DNA of 5,824 nucleotides from an uncultured Oscillospiraceae bacterium. GTDB taxonomy: Bacteria; Bacillota; Clostridia; Oscillospirales; Acutalibacteraceae. Each line of letters opens with the position of its first letter. Positions within the stretch are counted from its first letter, which is position 1. The stretch covers positions 1-5,824 of the forward strand of contig URDW01000126.1 of the NCBI GenBank assembly GCA_900546735.1. The letters are read 5' to 3'. This document shows, piece after piece, positions 1 to 5,791 of the stretch. Both the position numbers and the translations under genes were made by a program. The notes under the pieces were generated by a model, which saw nothing but the letters and a program-made list of their open reading frames with translations, did no database searches and was not told the DNA's origin.

Positions 1-52
1 CAGCGTGTCAGGCTGTATAATTTGTTGCCATTATACCTTTTTCGACACGCTG
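1..52. repeat. Nested inverted repeat at the left edge of the window
   Basis: CAGCGTGTC at 1-9 is perfectly complementary in inverted orientation to GACACGCTG at 44-52. Inside it lies a second perfect 7-bp inverted repeat, GTATAAT at 15-21 and ATTATAC at 30-36, around an 8-nt loop. As RNA or single-stranded DNA it could form a two-tier stem with an internal loop. It lies beyond the 3' end of the hydro-lyase beta gene and no coding frame crosses it. It may be a dispersed intergenic repeat, or part of a transcript-end structure. It begins at base 1, so its true outer boundary may lie outside the window. The pairing is seen directly; the role is unknown. Confidence 0.6.
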
Positions 53-79
53 AACCATCGGAAACCGATGGTTATTTTT
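53..79 (+). terminator. Hairpin with T-run, candidate intrinsic terminator
   Basis: AACCATCGG (53-61) pairs perfectly with CCGATGGTT (65-73) around an AAA triloop, followed on the plus strand by ATTTTT (74-79). This is the form of a rho-independent terminator for a transcript entering from the left, outside the window. On the minus strand the same hairpin overlaps the stop codon of the hydro-lyase beta gene (TAA at 74-72), but there it is followed by CAGCGTGTCG and not by a T-run. It is therefore a weaker terminator in that direction, though it may protect the 3' end of the mRNA. Confidence 0.55.
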
Positions 80-602
80 GTGCAAAAAGATTGCCGCCGC
101 TGCAGTCGATGGTAACGATCAGGGGGAAACGGTCAAACTGCAGGCGCTTGACAGATTCACAGCCAAGATCATCGTAAGCGATCACCTCGCAGGAAGTGAT
201 GCACTGTGCGGCAAGCGCCCCGGCGCCGCCGATGGCGCACATATAAATGGCGCCGTTGCGGCAAATCGCATCACAAACAGCGGGACTGCGCTGCCCTTTG
301 CCGATCATGGCGACCACACCGCGGTCAAGCAGGAGCGGTGCGTAAGGATCCATACGGCCGGAAGTCGTGGGGCCGCAGGAACCGATGGGCAAACCGGCCG
401 GAGCAGGCGTTGGCCCTGCGTAATAGATCACGGCGTCCTCCAGGGGATACGGAAGCGCATCCCCCGTCTCAAGCGCATGGACAATACGCTTGTGTGCGGC
501 GTCGCGCGAAGTGTAGACCGTGCCGCTTAAAATCACGCGGTCACCGGCTTGCAGCTGCGGCGCATATGCACGCAGCTGCGATGTATTCAGCTCATACTCC
601 AT
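72..602 (-). CDS. Class I fumarase / L-tartrate dehydratase-type Fe-S hydro-lyase, beta subunit
   Basis: This 176-residue protein matches the C-terminal/beta domain family of class I fumarases and tartrate dehydratases. Such proteins pair with an alpha subunit carrying a 4Fe-4S cluster and interconvert fumarate and malate (or dehydrate tartrate) in the cytoplasm. Family motifs seen: GTVYTSRDAAHKR (residues 27-39), AGPTPAP (62-68), IGSCGPTTSGRMD (73-85), MIGKG (99-103), GGAGAL (125-130) and the DLG...RFP segment (145-160). The length is close to the usual ~180-190 residues, so it looks complete and intact. The start is the ATG at 602-600, preceded by GGAAGAG and overlapping the end of the upstream coiled-coil gene by 11 nt, which suggests translational coupling. 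The alpha gene, usually directly upstream, is not adjacent. Fumarate versus tartrate as substrate cannot be decided from this subunit. Confidence 0.93.
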   Translation of the reverse strand: MEYELNTSQLRAYAPQLQAGDRVILSGTVYTSRDAAHKRIVHALETGDALPYPLEDAVIYYAGPTPAPAGLPIGSCGPTTSGRMDPYAPLLLDRGVVAMIGKGQRSPAVCDAICRNGAIYMCAIGGAGALAAQCITSCEVIAYDDLGCESVKRLQFDRFPLIVTIDCSGGNLFAQK

Positions 603-828
603 ACTTCTCTTCCATCTCTTTGAGCTGCTGTTTCAGCCTGGCGTTTTCCTCCTCCAGCGACTGAAGCAGCGCAATGTTCTGTGTGAGTTCACGCGAGGAT
701 TCCTTGACCATAAAATCCAAATTGGAATTGACGATTTCCAGGCGCTGGCACTCAAAATTGGCATCTTCCAGCGCGGCCGTCAGCCTGGCCACTTCCTCTT
801 TCAGTTTATCGGTATCGCTGTTAAACAT
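592..828 (-). CDS. Small coiled-coil protein of unknown function
   Basis: A 78-residue protein that I do not recognise. Nearly the whole length is predicted helical, with heptad-like spacing of Leu/Ile/Val and many Glu, Lys, Arg and Gln. Examples are LKEEVARLTAALE (residues 9-21) and LEEENARLKQQLKEMEEK at the C-terminus. There is no signal peptide, membrane segment or catalytic motif. The ATG at 828-826 has an AGGA site at 842-839, 10 nt upstream. Its stop codon lies inside the start of the hydro-lyase beta gene (11-nt overlap), so the two are probably translated from one mRNA. The overlap and ribosome binding site support a real gene. It could be an oligomerising adaptor or a SlyX-like short coiled coil, but there is no sequence signature for either. 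Confidence 0.7.
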   Translation of the reverse strand: MFNSDTDKLKEEVARLTAALEDANFECQRLEIVNSNLDFMVKESSRELTQNIALLQSLEEENARLKQQLKEMEEKYGV

Positions 829-842
829 AAATATCAGATCCT

Positions 843-874
843 AAAAAGCAAGAGGCTGCCAAAAGCAGCCTCTT
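843..874 (-). terminator. Strong rho-independent terminator after the first foldase gene
   Basis: On the minus strand AAGAGGCTGC (874-865) pairs perfectly over 10 bp with GCAGCCTCTT (859-850) around a 5-nt TTTTG loop, followed by GCTTTTT (849-843). It starts 8 nt beyond the TAA stop of the foldase gene ending at 883. The AGGA ribosome binding site of the next gene begins directly after the T-run, so the coiled-coil/hydro-lyase pair has almost no room for its own promoter between them. Confidence 0.9.
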
Positions 875-882
875 ATGCGCAC

Positions 883-2676
883 TTAGCCGCCAAAGTCAAT
901 GTCGGTATCCTTTTCAAAGAATCTGGAGGCGAGCCAGTTGGTGTCGACCGTGTACTTTTCGTCCAGCGCATCGCTTGCCGACTGAGAATCGTCAGAAGCA
1001 AGCGCCTGCTGGGCCGTGTATTCCCACACAGGGGTGCCGGTCTGGCCGACAAAGTACATGATGTGGTAACCGTACTGCGACTGCACGATGGCCGTATCGC
1101 CGGCTTGTCTGGCCGAATCAAAGCACCAGTTACCGAAATTGCTGACCATCTGGCCGGGGTAAACGTTTTCGTAAAGACCGCCGTCTTCGGCGCTGCCGTC
1201 AGAGGAATTCTCCTTGGCAAGTTCGGCAAAACTGTCTTCCGTTGCGTTGCCGTTTTGCCACTGCTGCAGCACAGACTGTGCTTTTTCATAAGCGGCTGAC
1301 CACTGGTCAGCTGTAGCGTCGCTTGCCGTGCCGCTCTCAGTCTCGGGCGCGATCAGAATATGGCGAACGTTAACGGTCTGCACATCCGAAAGGGAGACCG
1401 GAGAAATCACATAAACGACCGTTGTGCTGAAGCGGGCGGTGTCGCCAGCCTTACGGTCCATGCTGAAGAGCCAGTCCAGGCCCTCGCTGTTGCCGTCCTC
1501 ATCGGCATCGGCCAGCGCGTAAGCATTGCTGGAATTTTCCAGCATGGAACGCGTGGCATAAAGTTCCTGCGTGTTGTGCGGGTCTGCGTTCAGCATTTTG
1601 TCAAGGTCAGAAGAAGAATACTGCACAGCGAGGTCGGCAAAATTGGAGCCGTCAGCTGCCAGTGTGCTTTCAAACGCCTGGGCGTCTTCTTCGCTGTCAG
1701 CCTCGAAAATACGCACGCTGACCGTTTCAAGCTCACTTCTGTGTTCATTCAGATACGCATCATAATCTTCCTGCGTGTAAGTTTCAGCCTGCGTATCCGA
1801 CAAAGAATCGGAGTAATTCTGTGCGATATAGGAAACGGTCATTTCGTGGGTGAACACGCTTTCCGTTACGCCCTTGCCCATGGCCTGCACCAGATAGGCC
1901 GACAGAGTGTAGCCGTAGCTCTGTGCCTGCGTTCTGTACTGGTCAAGTGCATCATCCAGCTCCGTCTGCTGGTCTTCTGTAATGGAAGGCTCTTTGCCGT
2001 CGTTGGCTTTAACTGCCTCGTTGTAATACATGTAATTGGTGCGGATGGTGTCGAGCGTTTCCTGCTGGATGCGTTCGAGCCAGGTGATCTCCTTACTGTC
2101 ATCATCCGGGTCTGTCGTCATCTGTGAAGAAAGCTTTTTGCTAAAGTCCACATCCATGCCGTAGTCGGCCGCGTTGAGGCCGTAGGTCTCATACTGGCTG
2201 GCAAGAGATTTGTAATTGTTGTATACGGTTGCAAAATAGTAGTTGTACTGACCGAGCGAGACTTTGATTTTGTCAGTGCCGTCGGTAACGGTTGCCACCG
2301 TCATGTTGTTGAACGTGCCCAGATAGGCCAGAAAACCGTTGCGCACAGCGCCGGTCGCCACATAGGTGCAAAGCAGCGCAACGACCACAACGACCGTAAC
2401 GACCCACGCAACCACCTTTTTGGCTTTTTTGGAAAGACCGTGACCCGAGCGGCCCTGTTCGAGCGCTCTGAGTTTTGCTTTGATCTTTTCCTTTTGCGCG
2501 TCGGTCTCAGCCTTTTCAAGCTGGGCGTTCAAGGCCTCTTTTTTCTTGTCGTAGCGTGCCTTTGCCTTTGCAGCACGCTTTTGTTTCGCTGCGGCAGCTT
2601 TTGCACTTTTGGAATGCTGAGCGCTGCTGGCGCCGCCGCTGACCAGCAGATCTTCATCAAGTTGTTTTTTTGCCAT
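883..2676 (-). CDS. Membrane-anchored PpiC/parvulin-type peptidyl-prolyl isomerase (PrsA/SurA-like foldase), basic-tail paralogue
   Basis: A 597-residue predicted extracytoplasmic foldase that isomerises X-Pro bonds and helps exported proteins fold. Order of parts: a Lys/Ala-rich cytoplasmic tail with coiled-coil character (residues 1-87, net charge about +14 by hand count); one membrane helix (88-108, WVVTVVVVVALL core); an SurA_N-like helical region with ITWLERIQQET (197-207); a degenerate parvulin-like segment (about 318-426); then a canonical rotamase domain (about 436-545) with VRHILI (437-442), DGGLY (498-502), GQMVS (508-512) and YGYHIMYFV (535-543), which contain the two conserved family His residues. 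There is no lipobox Cys, unlike classical PrsA. The ATG start has AGGAAG at 2690-2685, 8 nt upstream. It has its own promoter (2712-2740) and terminator. It is a paralogue of the adjacent upstream gene. Confidence 0.92.
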   Translation of the reverse strand: MAKKQLDEDLLVSGGASSAQHSKSAKAAAAKQKRAAKAKARYDKKKEALNAQLEKAETDAQKEKIKAKLRALEQGRSGHGLSKKAKKVVAWVVTVVVVVALLCTYVATGAVRNGFLAYLGTFNNMTVATVTDGTDKIKVSLGQYNYYFATVYNNYKSLASQYETYGLNAADYGMDVDFSKKLSSQMTTDPDDDSKEITWLERIQQETLDTIRTNYMYYNEAVKANDGKEPSITEDQQTELDDALDQYRTQAQSYGYTLSAYLVQAMGKGVTESVFTHEMTVSYIAQNYSDSLSDTQAETYTQEDYDAYLNEHRSELETVSVRIFEADSEEDAQAFESTLAADGSNFADLAVQYSSSDLDKMLNADPHNTQELYATRSMLENSSNAYALADADEDGNSEGLDWLFSMDRKAGDTARFSTTVVYVISPVSLSDVQTVNVRHILIAPETESGTASDATADQWSAAYEKAQSVLQQWQNGNATEDSFAELAKENSSDGSAEDGGLYENVYPGQMVSNFGNWCFDSARQAGDTAIVQSQYGYHIMYFVGQTGTPVWEYTAQQALASDDSQSASDALDEKYTVDTNWLASRFFEKDTDIDFGG

Positions 2677-2690
2677 ATTTATTTCTTCCT
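2677..2690 (-). promoter_or_regulatory. Ribosome binding site fixing the start of the basic-tail foldase
   Basis: On the minus strand AGGAAG (2690-2685) sits 8 nt before the ATG at 2676-2674. This supports that start and the presence of the long cytoplasmic tail. Confidence 0.75.
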
Positions 2691-2711
2691 TAATTTATAG
2701 TTTTCTATGCT

Positions 2712-2740
2712 ATTTTACAATATATCGGTTCACTTTACAA
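2712..2740 (-). promoter_or_regulatory. Sigma-A-type promoter for the basic-tail foldase gene
   Basis: On the minus strand TTGTAA (2740-2735) and TAAAAT (2717-2712) are separated by exactly 17 nt. They match the TTGACA/TATAAT consensus at 4/6 and 5/6 positions. Transcription would start near 2705, giving a leader of about 29 nt with the AGGAAG site. The promoter lies inside the 103-bp gap between the two foldase genes, so the second gene need not depend on readthrough. Confidence 0.65.
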
Positions 2741-2741
2741 G

Positions 2742-2759
2742 AGAAAAATCTGTTTTTCT
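2742..2759. terminator. Weak AT-rich hairpin downstream of the acidic-tail foldase gene
   Basis: AGAAAAA (2742-2748) pairs with TTTTTCT (2753-2759) around a 4-nt loop. On the minus strand it follows the stop of the 2780-4573 gene and ends in TTTTTCT. The stem is only 7 bp and almost all A-T, so termination would be weak at best, and partial readthrough into the second foldase gene is likely. It is just upstream of the -35 box of that gene's promoter. Confidence 0.3.
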
Positions 2760-2779
2760 GCTATAAATCACAACGCGGT

Positions 2780-4573
2780 TCAATTACTGCTCAGCGAGGA
2801 ATCCTCCGCCGGGTCCAGACTGGTCACCTTGGAAAACGCCGTGCCGTAGCTGAGGGGCATCGTGTGGATAAACGACTGTTCCTGTTCAGCCAAAATATCG
2901 TTTTGCGCATCGAAAACATAGCTTGGCGCTTTTTGCACAAAATACATGATATGGTAACCGTAGTTGGACTGTACGATACCGGTATCGCCATACTGTCTGG
3001 AATCGTCCATCGCCCAGTCTTCAAACGCGCTGACCATCTGGCCGGCCTGCACGCCGGAATAAAGGCCACCATAGGAAGCGGCGGTATCTTTAGAATACTC
3101 GTTGGCCAGTTTCGCAAACGAAAGCTCTGTTTTGTCACCGGCTTCGTATTCGGCCAGAACCTTTTCTGCCTCGGACTCGGCCGCAGCCCACTGCGCATCT
3201 GTAAACTCCTGTGTGCCGGTGGTGCTGTCTGTACTGTCCGTATCGTCATCGCTTTCCGGCTGGATCAGAATGTGGCGCACCGAATAAAGCTCTTCTTCAT
3301 TCAGCTGCGGTTCACCGAGTTTAATGACCGCATAGATCAAAGAATCAGCTTCCGAAACCACATAATTGGTATCGTTGATTTCCGTATCGCCGCTGAACAG
3401 CCAGTCAATGATCTCGCTTTCCCATACCGTATCATCACGCGACATCTGGTTTTCGATGTTATTTTCGATCTCTGCCACTGCCTCTTCTTCGGACACCGAA
3501 TAATATGTAACATATTGATCTACAAGCTCGCTGCAAAGCGTGGGGATCAGCGCACGGAAAGAAGCAAAATCCGTTACGCCGGACAGTGCCTCTTCAACCT
3601 CGTCGATCGCCTGCTGCTTTGCGTCGTCACTGGTGGAATCATAAGAGATCTGCAAATAGGCAAACGGCACCTGCTGATAGTCGCTTTCGTGTTCATCCAA
3701 CCAGGTTTGCAGCGTGTCGTCCGACACTTTGGCATCGACCAGATAATCGTTATAATAAGCGCGGGCAACATACATCTGGGTCAGGTACTTTTCATACGTT
3801 GCAATGCCGCAGAATTCGCCGTACATTTCCTGTGCGTATTCATCGGCCGAGCGACCTTCGGAGGACGCCGCTTCTTTCAGAGAAGTAATGGCCACGTCAA
3901 TATCATTTTTATCGTCATCGTCGAGCGTGTAGCCGTGCCGGATCGCCTCGGTATAATACGAAATGACATATTCGATCTGCTCCACTGTCTCTTGCTGGAT
4001 ACGTTCTTCCCATGTAATGGTTTTGCCGTCAGCATCCTGCGTGTCCTCACTGAGATCCAGATAGCCCTGAGAAGCGTAGCTGACGTAATTATTATAAAGA
4101 GTATTATAATAACAATTATACATACCGACGCTGATGTCCTCATCGCCGATCGTCAGTGCAACGTTGCCGGGGTTCATCTTTTCCTGTGTATTCGGCTTTG
4201 TGTAGTAATTGTAGCCGAGCACACCGATCACCACAAAAAGGGCCAGCGTCACGATGGCGACCATGACGAACTTGAACACATCCGTATTGACCGTAATCTG
4301 CTTTTCATTGGAATAGCCGGGCTGGTAATCCGGCTGCTGTTCAAGTGTTGGTGAAGAAATTTCGATTTTTGAATTTTTAGAATCGAAAATAATGCTGCGC
4401 GAAACAGAGGGCGCCTCTGCCTCGAACTGCCAGTCGTCATTTTCCTCGTACTGCACGTTCCCCGGGTCATAGGCCGTAGAAGGCTTTTCAGCCGTTTCCG
4501 TTGGCTCTGCCGGCTGTGCGGTTTCTTGCGTATCCGGCGCAGTGCCGGCATGCTTTTTTTCGTTTTCGTCCAT
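2780..4573 (-). CDS. Membrane-anchored PpiC/parvulin-type peptidyl-prolyl isomerase (PrsA/SurA-like foldase), acidic-tail paralogue
   Basis: A 597-residue foldase built like its downstream neighbour. It has an acidic Glu/Asp/Thr/Pro-rich cytoplasmic tail (residues 1-98, net charge about -14 by hand count), one membrane helix (about 100-120), a helical SurA_N-like region with YNCYYNTLYNNY (152-163) and ITWEERIQQET (186-196), a degenerate parvulin-like segment (about 302-418), and a rotamase domain (about 432-548). The rotamase domain has VRHILI (432-437), FAKLA (486-490), YGGLY (501-505), GQMVS (511-515) and YGYHIMYFV (538-546). The conserved family His residues are present. There is no lipobox. 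I chose the ATG at 4573-4571 over the GTG at 4579-4577 because GAGG at 4584-4581 lies 7 nt from the ATG but only 1 nt from the GTG. It has a near-consensus promoter. Foldase activity is inferred from the family. Confidence 0.92.
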   Translation of the reverse strand: MDENEKKHAGTAPDTQETAQPAEPTETAEKPSTAYDPGNVQYEENDDWQFEAEAPSVSRSIIFDSKNSKIEISSPTLEQQPDYQPGYSNEKQITVNTDVFKFVMVAIVTLALFVVIGVLGYNYYTKPNTQEKMNPGNVALTIGDEDISVGMYNCYYNTLYNNYVSYASQGYLDLSEDTQDADGKTITWEERIQQETVEQIEYVISYYTEAIRHGYTLDDDDKNDIDVAITSLKEAASSEGRSADEYAQEMYGEFCGIATYEKYLTQMYVARAYYNDYLVDAKVSDDTLQTWLDEHESDYQQVPFAYLQISYDSTSDDAKQQAIDEVEEALSGVTDFASFRALIPTLCSELVDQYVTYYSVSEEEAVAEIENNIENQMSRDDTVWESEIIDWLFSGDTEINDTNYVVSEADSLIYAVIKLGEPQLNEEELYSVRHILIQPESDDDTDSTDSTTGTQEFTDAQWAAAESEAEKVLAEYEAGDKTELSFAKLANEYSKDTAASYGGLYSGVQAGQMVSAFEDWAMDDSRQYGDTGIVQSNYGYHIMYFVQKAPSYVFDAQNDILAEQEQSFIHTMPLSYGTAFSKVTSLDPAEDSSLSSN

Positions 4574-4584
4574 GTTCACACCTC
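4574..4584 (-). promoter_or_regulatory. Ribosome binding site that decides the start of the acidic-tail foldase
   Basis: On the minus strand GAGG (4584-4581) is 7 nt from the ATG at 4573-4571. An in-frame GTG at 4579-4577 would leave a 1-nt gap, too close for initiation. The shorter protein is therefore preferred. Confidence 0.7.
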
Positions 4585-4595
4585 ATTTTTTCGCA

Positions 4596-4609
4596 GTCTT
4601 CAAAAAGAC
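4596..4609 (-). other. Short hairpin in the 5' leader of the acidic-tail foldase
   Basis: On the minus strand GTCTT (4609-4605) pairs with AAGAC (4600-4596) around a 4-nt TTTG loop. It lies between the predicted transcription start (near 4613) and the ribosome binding site. The stem is only 5 bp, so it is a minor leader structure; no known riboswitch fold is recognisable. Confidence 0.25.
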
Positions 4610-4619
4610 ACCTGCAAGC

Positions 4620-4648
4620 ATTATACAATATCCAGTCATCATTTTCAA
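4620..4648 (-). promoter_or_regulatory. Near-consensus sigma-A promoter for the acidic-tail foldase gene
   Basis: On the minus strand TTGAAA (4648-4643) and a perfect TATAAT (4625-4620) are separated by 17 nt. The -35 box matches 5/6 and the -10 box 6/6 of the consensus. The predicted start near 4613 gives a leader of about 40 nt. This suggests strong constitutive expression, as expected for a housekeeping foldase. Confidence 0.8.
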
Positions 4649-4720
4649 GACTTGCCGTTTAGTTTGTTCCTTGCAGCTGTGAACACGCTGTAAATTTTCC
4701 TGAGAGGATTTTAACATTTT

Positions 4721-4746
4721 GCCACAGATCTGAAACCGGCTGTGGC
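4721..4746. repeat. Inverted repeat between the divergent promoters
   Basis: GCCACAG (4721-4727) and CTGTGGC (4740-4746) form a perfect 7-bp inverted repeat around a 12-nt spacer. It lies between the two divergent promoters, 12 nt upstream of the plus-strand -35 box, and lacks a T-run on either side. A protein-binding site is possible. Nothing identifies the regulator. Confidence 0.35.
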
Positions 4747-4757
4747 TGAAATTTCTA

Positions 4758-4786
4758 TTGCAAAACAGGACAACTTGTAGTATTAT
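4758..4786 (+). promoter_or_regulatory. Sigma-A-type promoter for the ligase-like gene
   Basis: TTGCAA (4758-4763) and TATTAT (4781-4786) are separated by 17 nt, matching the consensus at 4/6 and 5/6 positions. A start near 4793 leaves a leader of about 42 nt to the ATG at 4835. It is divergent from the foldase promoter at 4620-4648. Confidence 0.7.
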
Positions 4787-4792
4787 GTTGTC
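4769..4792. promoter_or_regulatory. Possible operator: inverted repeat spanning the -10 box
   Basis: GACAAC (4769-4774) and GTTGTC (4787-4792) form a 6-bp inverted repeat with a 12-nt centre that contains the -10 box of the ligase-like gene. Further GTTG (4805-4808) and CAAC (4813-4816) elements follow in the leader. A repressor bound here would block the promoter, but six bases per arm is short and may be chance. Confidence 0.3.
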
Positions 4793-4834
4793 ATGTATTG
4801 TGAAGTTGTGTGCAACATGTGAAAGGAAATGCCA

Positions 4835-5791
4835 ATGAAAGAAAAACTGGACTACGCGCAATCCGCGTATAAAAAGGATCCGGCATGGGCGTGGCTTATT
4901 TTTACGCTTTCTTCCTTTTTCATACTGCCGGAGTACATATCGCCATTTATTCTGTTTATTGCATTTATTATTTTTAAAGTTCAGTGGTCAAAAGAAAAGA
5001 AAAAAGCGCGCGTCGGCACCATCGGCAAAATTGAGCTTTGTATGATGTGCTACATGATGCTCAGCGCCCTGTGGTCAGACACCATTATGGACAGCATTGC
5101 CATGGCGGCACTGTGGTTCGGCATGTTCCTGATACAGGTCATGATCTTCAACCTGGCGCGCACAAAAGAGCGCATAGACACGCTGCTCAAAAGCATCGTT
5201 TTCGGCGCGTCTATGAACGGATTGCTGGCGGCGCTTCAAATCGTCAGCTACATGCTGTATGACCGCGAGGTCATTGCAAAAGACTGGGTACTGGTAACGC
5301 CGTTTTACAAAGTGCTGGACAAAGCCGTGTACTCTGCCCTGCCCTTTAAGATCATGACCAACACGTTTGACGACCGGGCAAGCGGCTTTTTCTCCAACCC
5401 AAACCTTTTGGCGGCGCTTTTGGTCATCTCGTTCCCGATTTCCATCTATCTTCTGATCAACGCCAAATCAAAGCGCAACAAAGTGCTTTACTACGCCGCG
5501 AACATTTTGATCACCTGCGGCATCAGCGCAACCATGTCGCGTGCCGGCTGTGTGATCGCGCTGGGTGGCTGGATCCTGCTGTTTGTGCTGCTCGTCAAGA
5601 AATCTGTGCGCGATTTGATCTCGGTAGGTATTCCGGCCTTTGCCGTACTGATTGCCTCCATCCTAACGCGATACGGGCTGATTTTTCAGGACAATGACAC
5701 CGCCGTAACCACCATTGTGGGCGCCGCCACGACCGGTGAAGCACGAAAATCCTCAGCCACACATTTTGAAATTTGGCAGTCGGTCATCGAC
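4835..5791 (+). CDS. O-antigen ligase / Wzy-family polytopic membrane protein, 3'-truncated by the contig end
   Basis: The first 319 residues of a hydrophobic protein of the O-antigen ligase (Wzy_C) superfamily, whose members join or polymerise undecaprenyl-linked glycans outside the membrane. Several membrane helices are visible, for example residues 18-48, 86-106, 190-208, 222-252 and 262-278. Family-like motifs are RASGFFSNPNLLAA (181-194), TMSRAG (233-238) with its conserved Arg, and the extracytoplasmic HFEIWQSVI (310-318), which resembles the usual R..iW segment. Full-length members are usually 400-500 residues, so roughly the last quarter or more is missing. I chose ATG 4835 over the in-frame ATG 4829 because GAAAGG (4821-4826) is 8 nt from the former and 2 nt from the latter. 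The apparent stop at 5810-5812 lies in adapter sequence. In this setting it may act on an exopolysaccharide, teichuronic acid or other surface glycan; the substrate is unknown. Confidence 0.85.

Noticed and set aside
16..35. TATAAT-like boxes on both strands in the left inverted repeat as promoters
   Set aside because: The boxes are the arms of an inverted repeat. For the minus-strand box, the position 17 nt upstream (ATGGTT) does not resemble a -35 element. The upstream region of the plus-strand box is outside the window.
78..664. Plus-strand open frames opposite the hydro-lyase beta gene
   Set aside because: The minus-strand protein has several diagnostic family motifs, while the plus-strand translations are Arg-rich or low-complexity with no family signal.
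520..2127. Plus-strand open frames at 520-1299 and 1360-2127
   Set aside because: Both lie opposite the well-supported minus-strand foldase and coiled-coil genes and encode no recognisable family. They are frame shadows.
2864..4354. Long plus-strand open frame of 496 codons opposite the acidic-tail foldase gene
   Set aside because: It is antisense to a protein with clear parvulin domains, has no recognisable domain of its own, and can arise because codons giving antisense stops are rare in the real gene. A ribosome binding site was not evident.
4583..4861. Minus-strand frame of 92 codons in the divergent intergenic region
   Set aside because: It spans both predicted promoters and the start of the ligase-like gene, shows no recognisable domain, and overlaps regulatory sequence. 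Chance is the simpler explanation.
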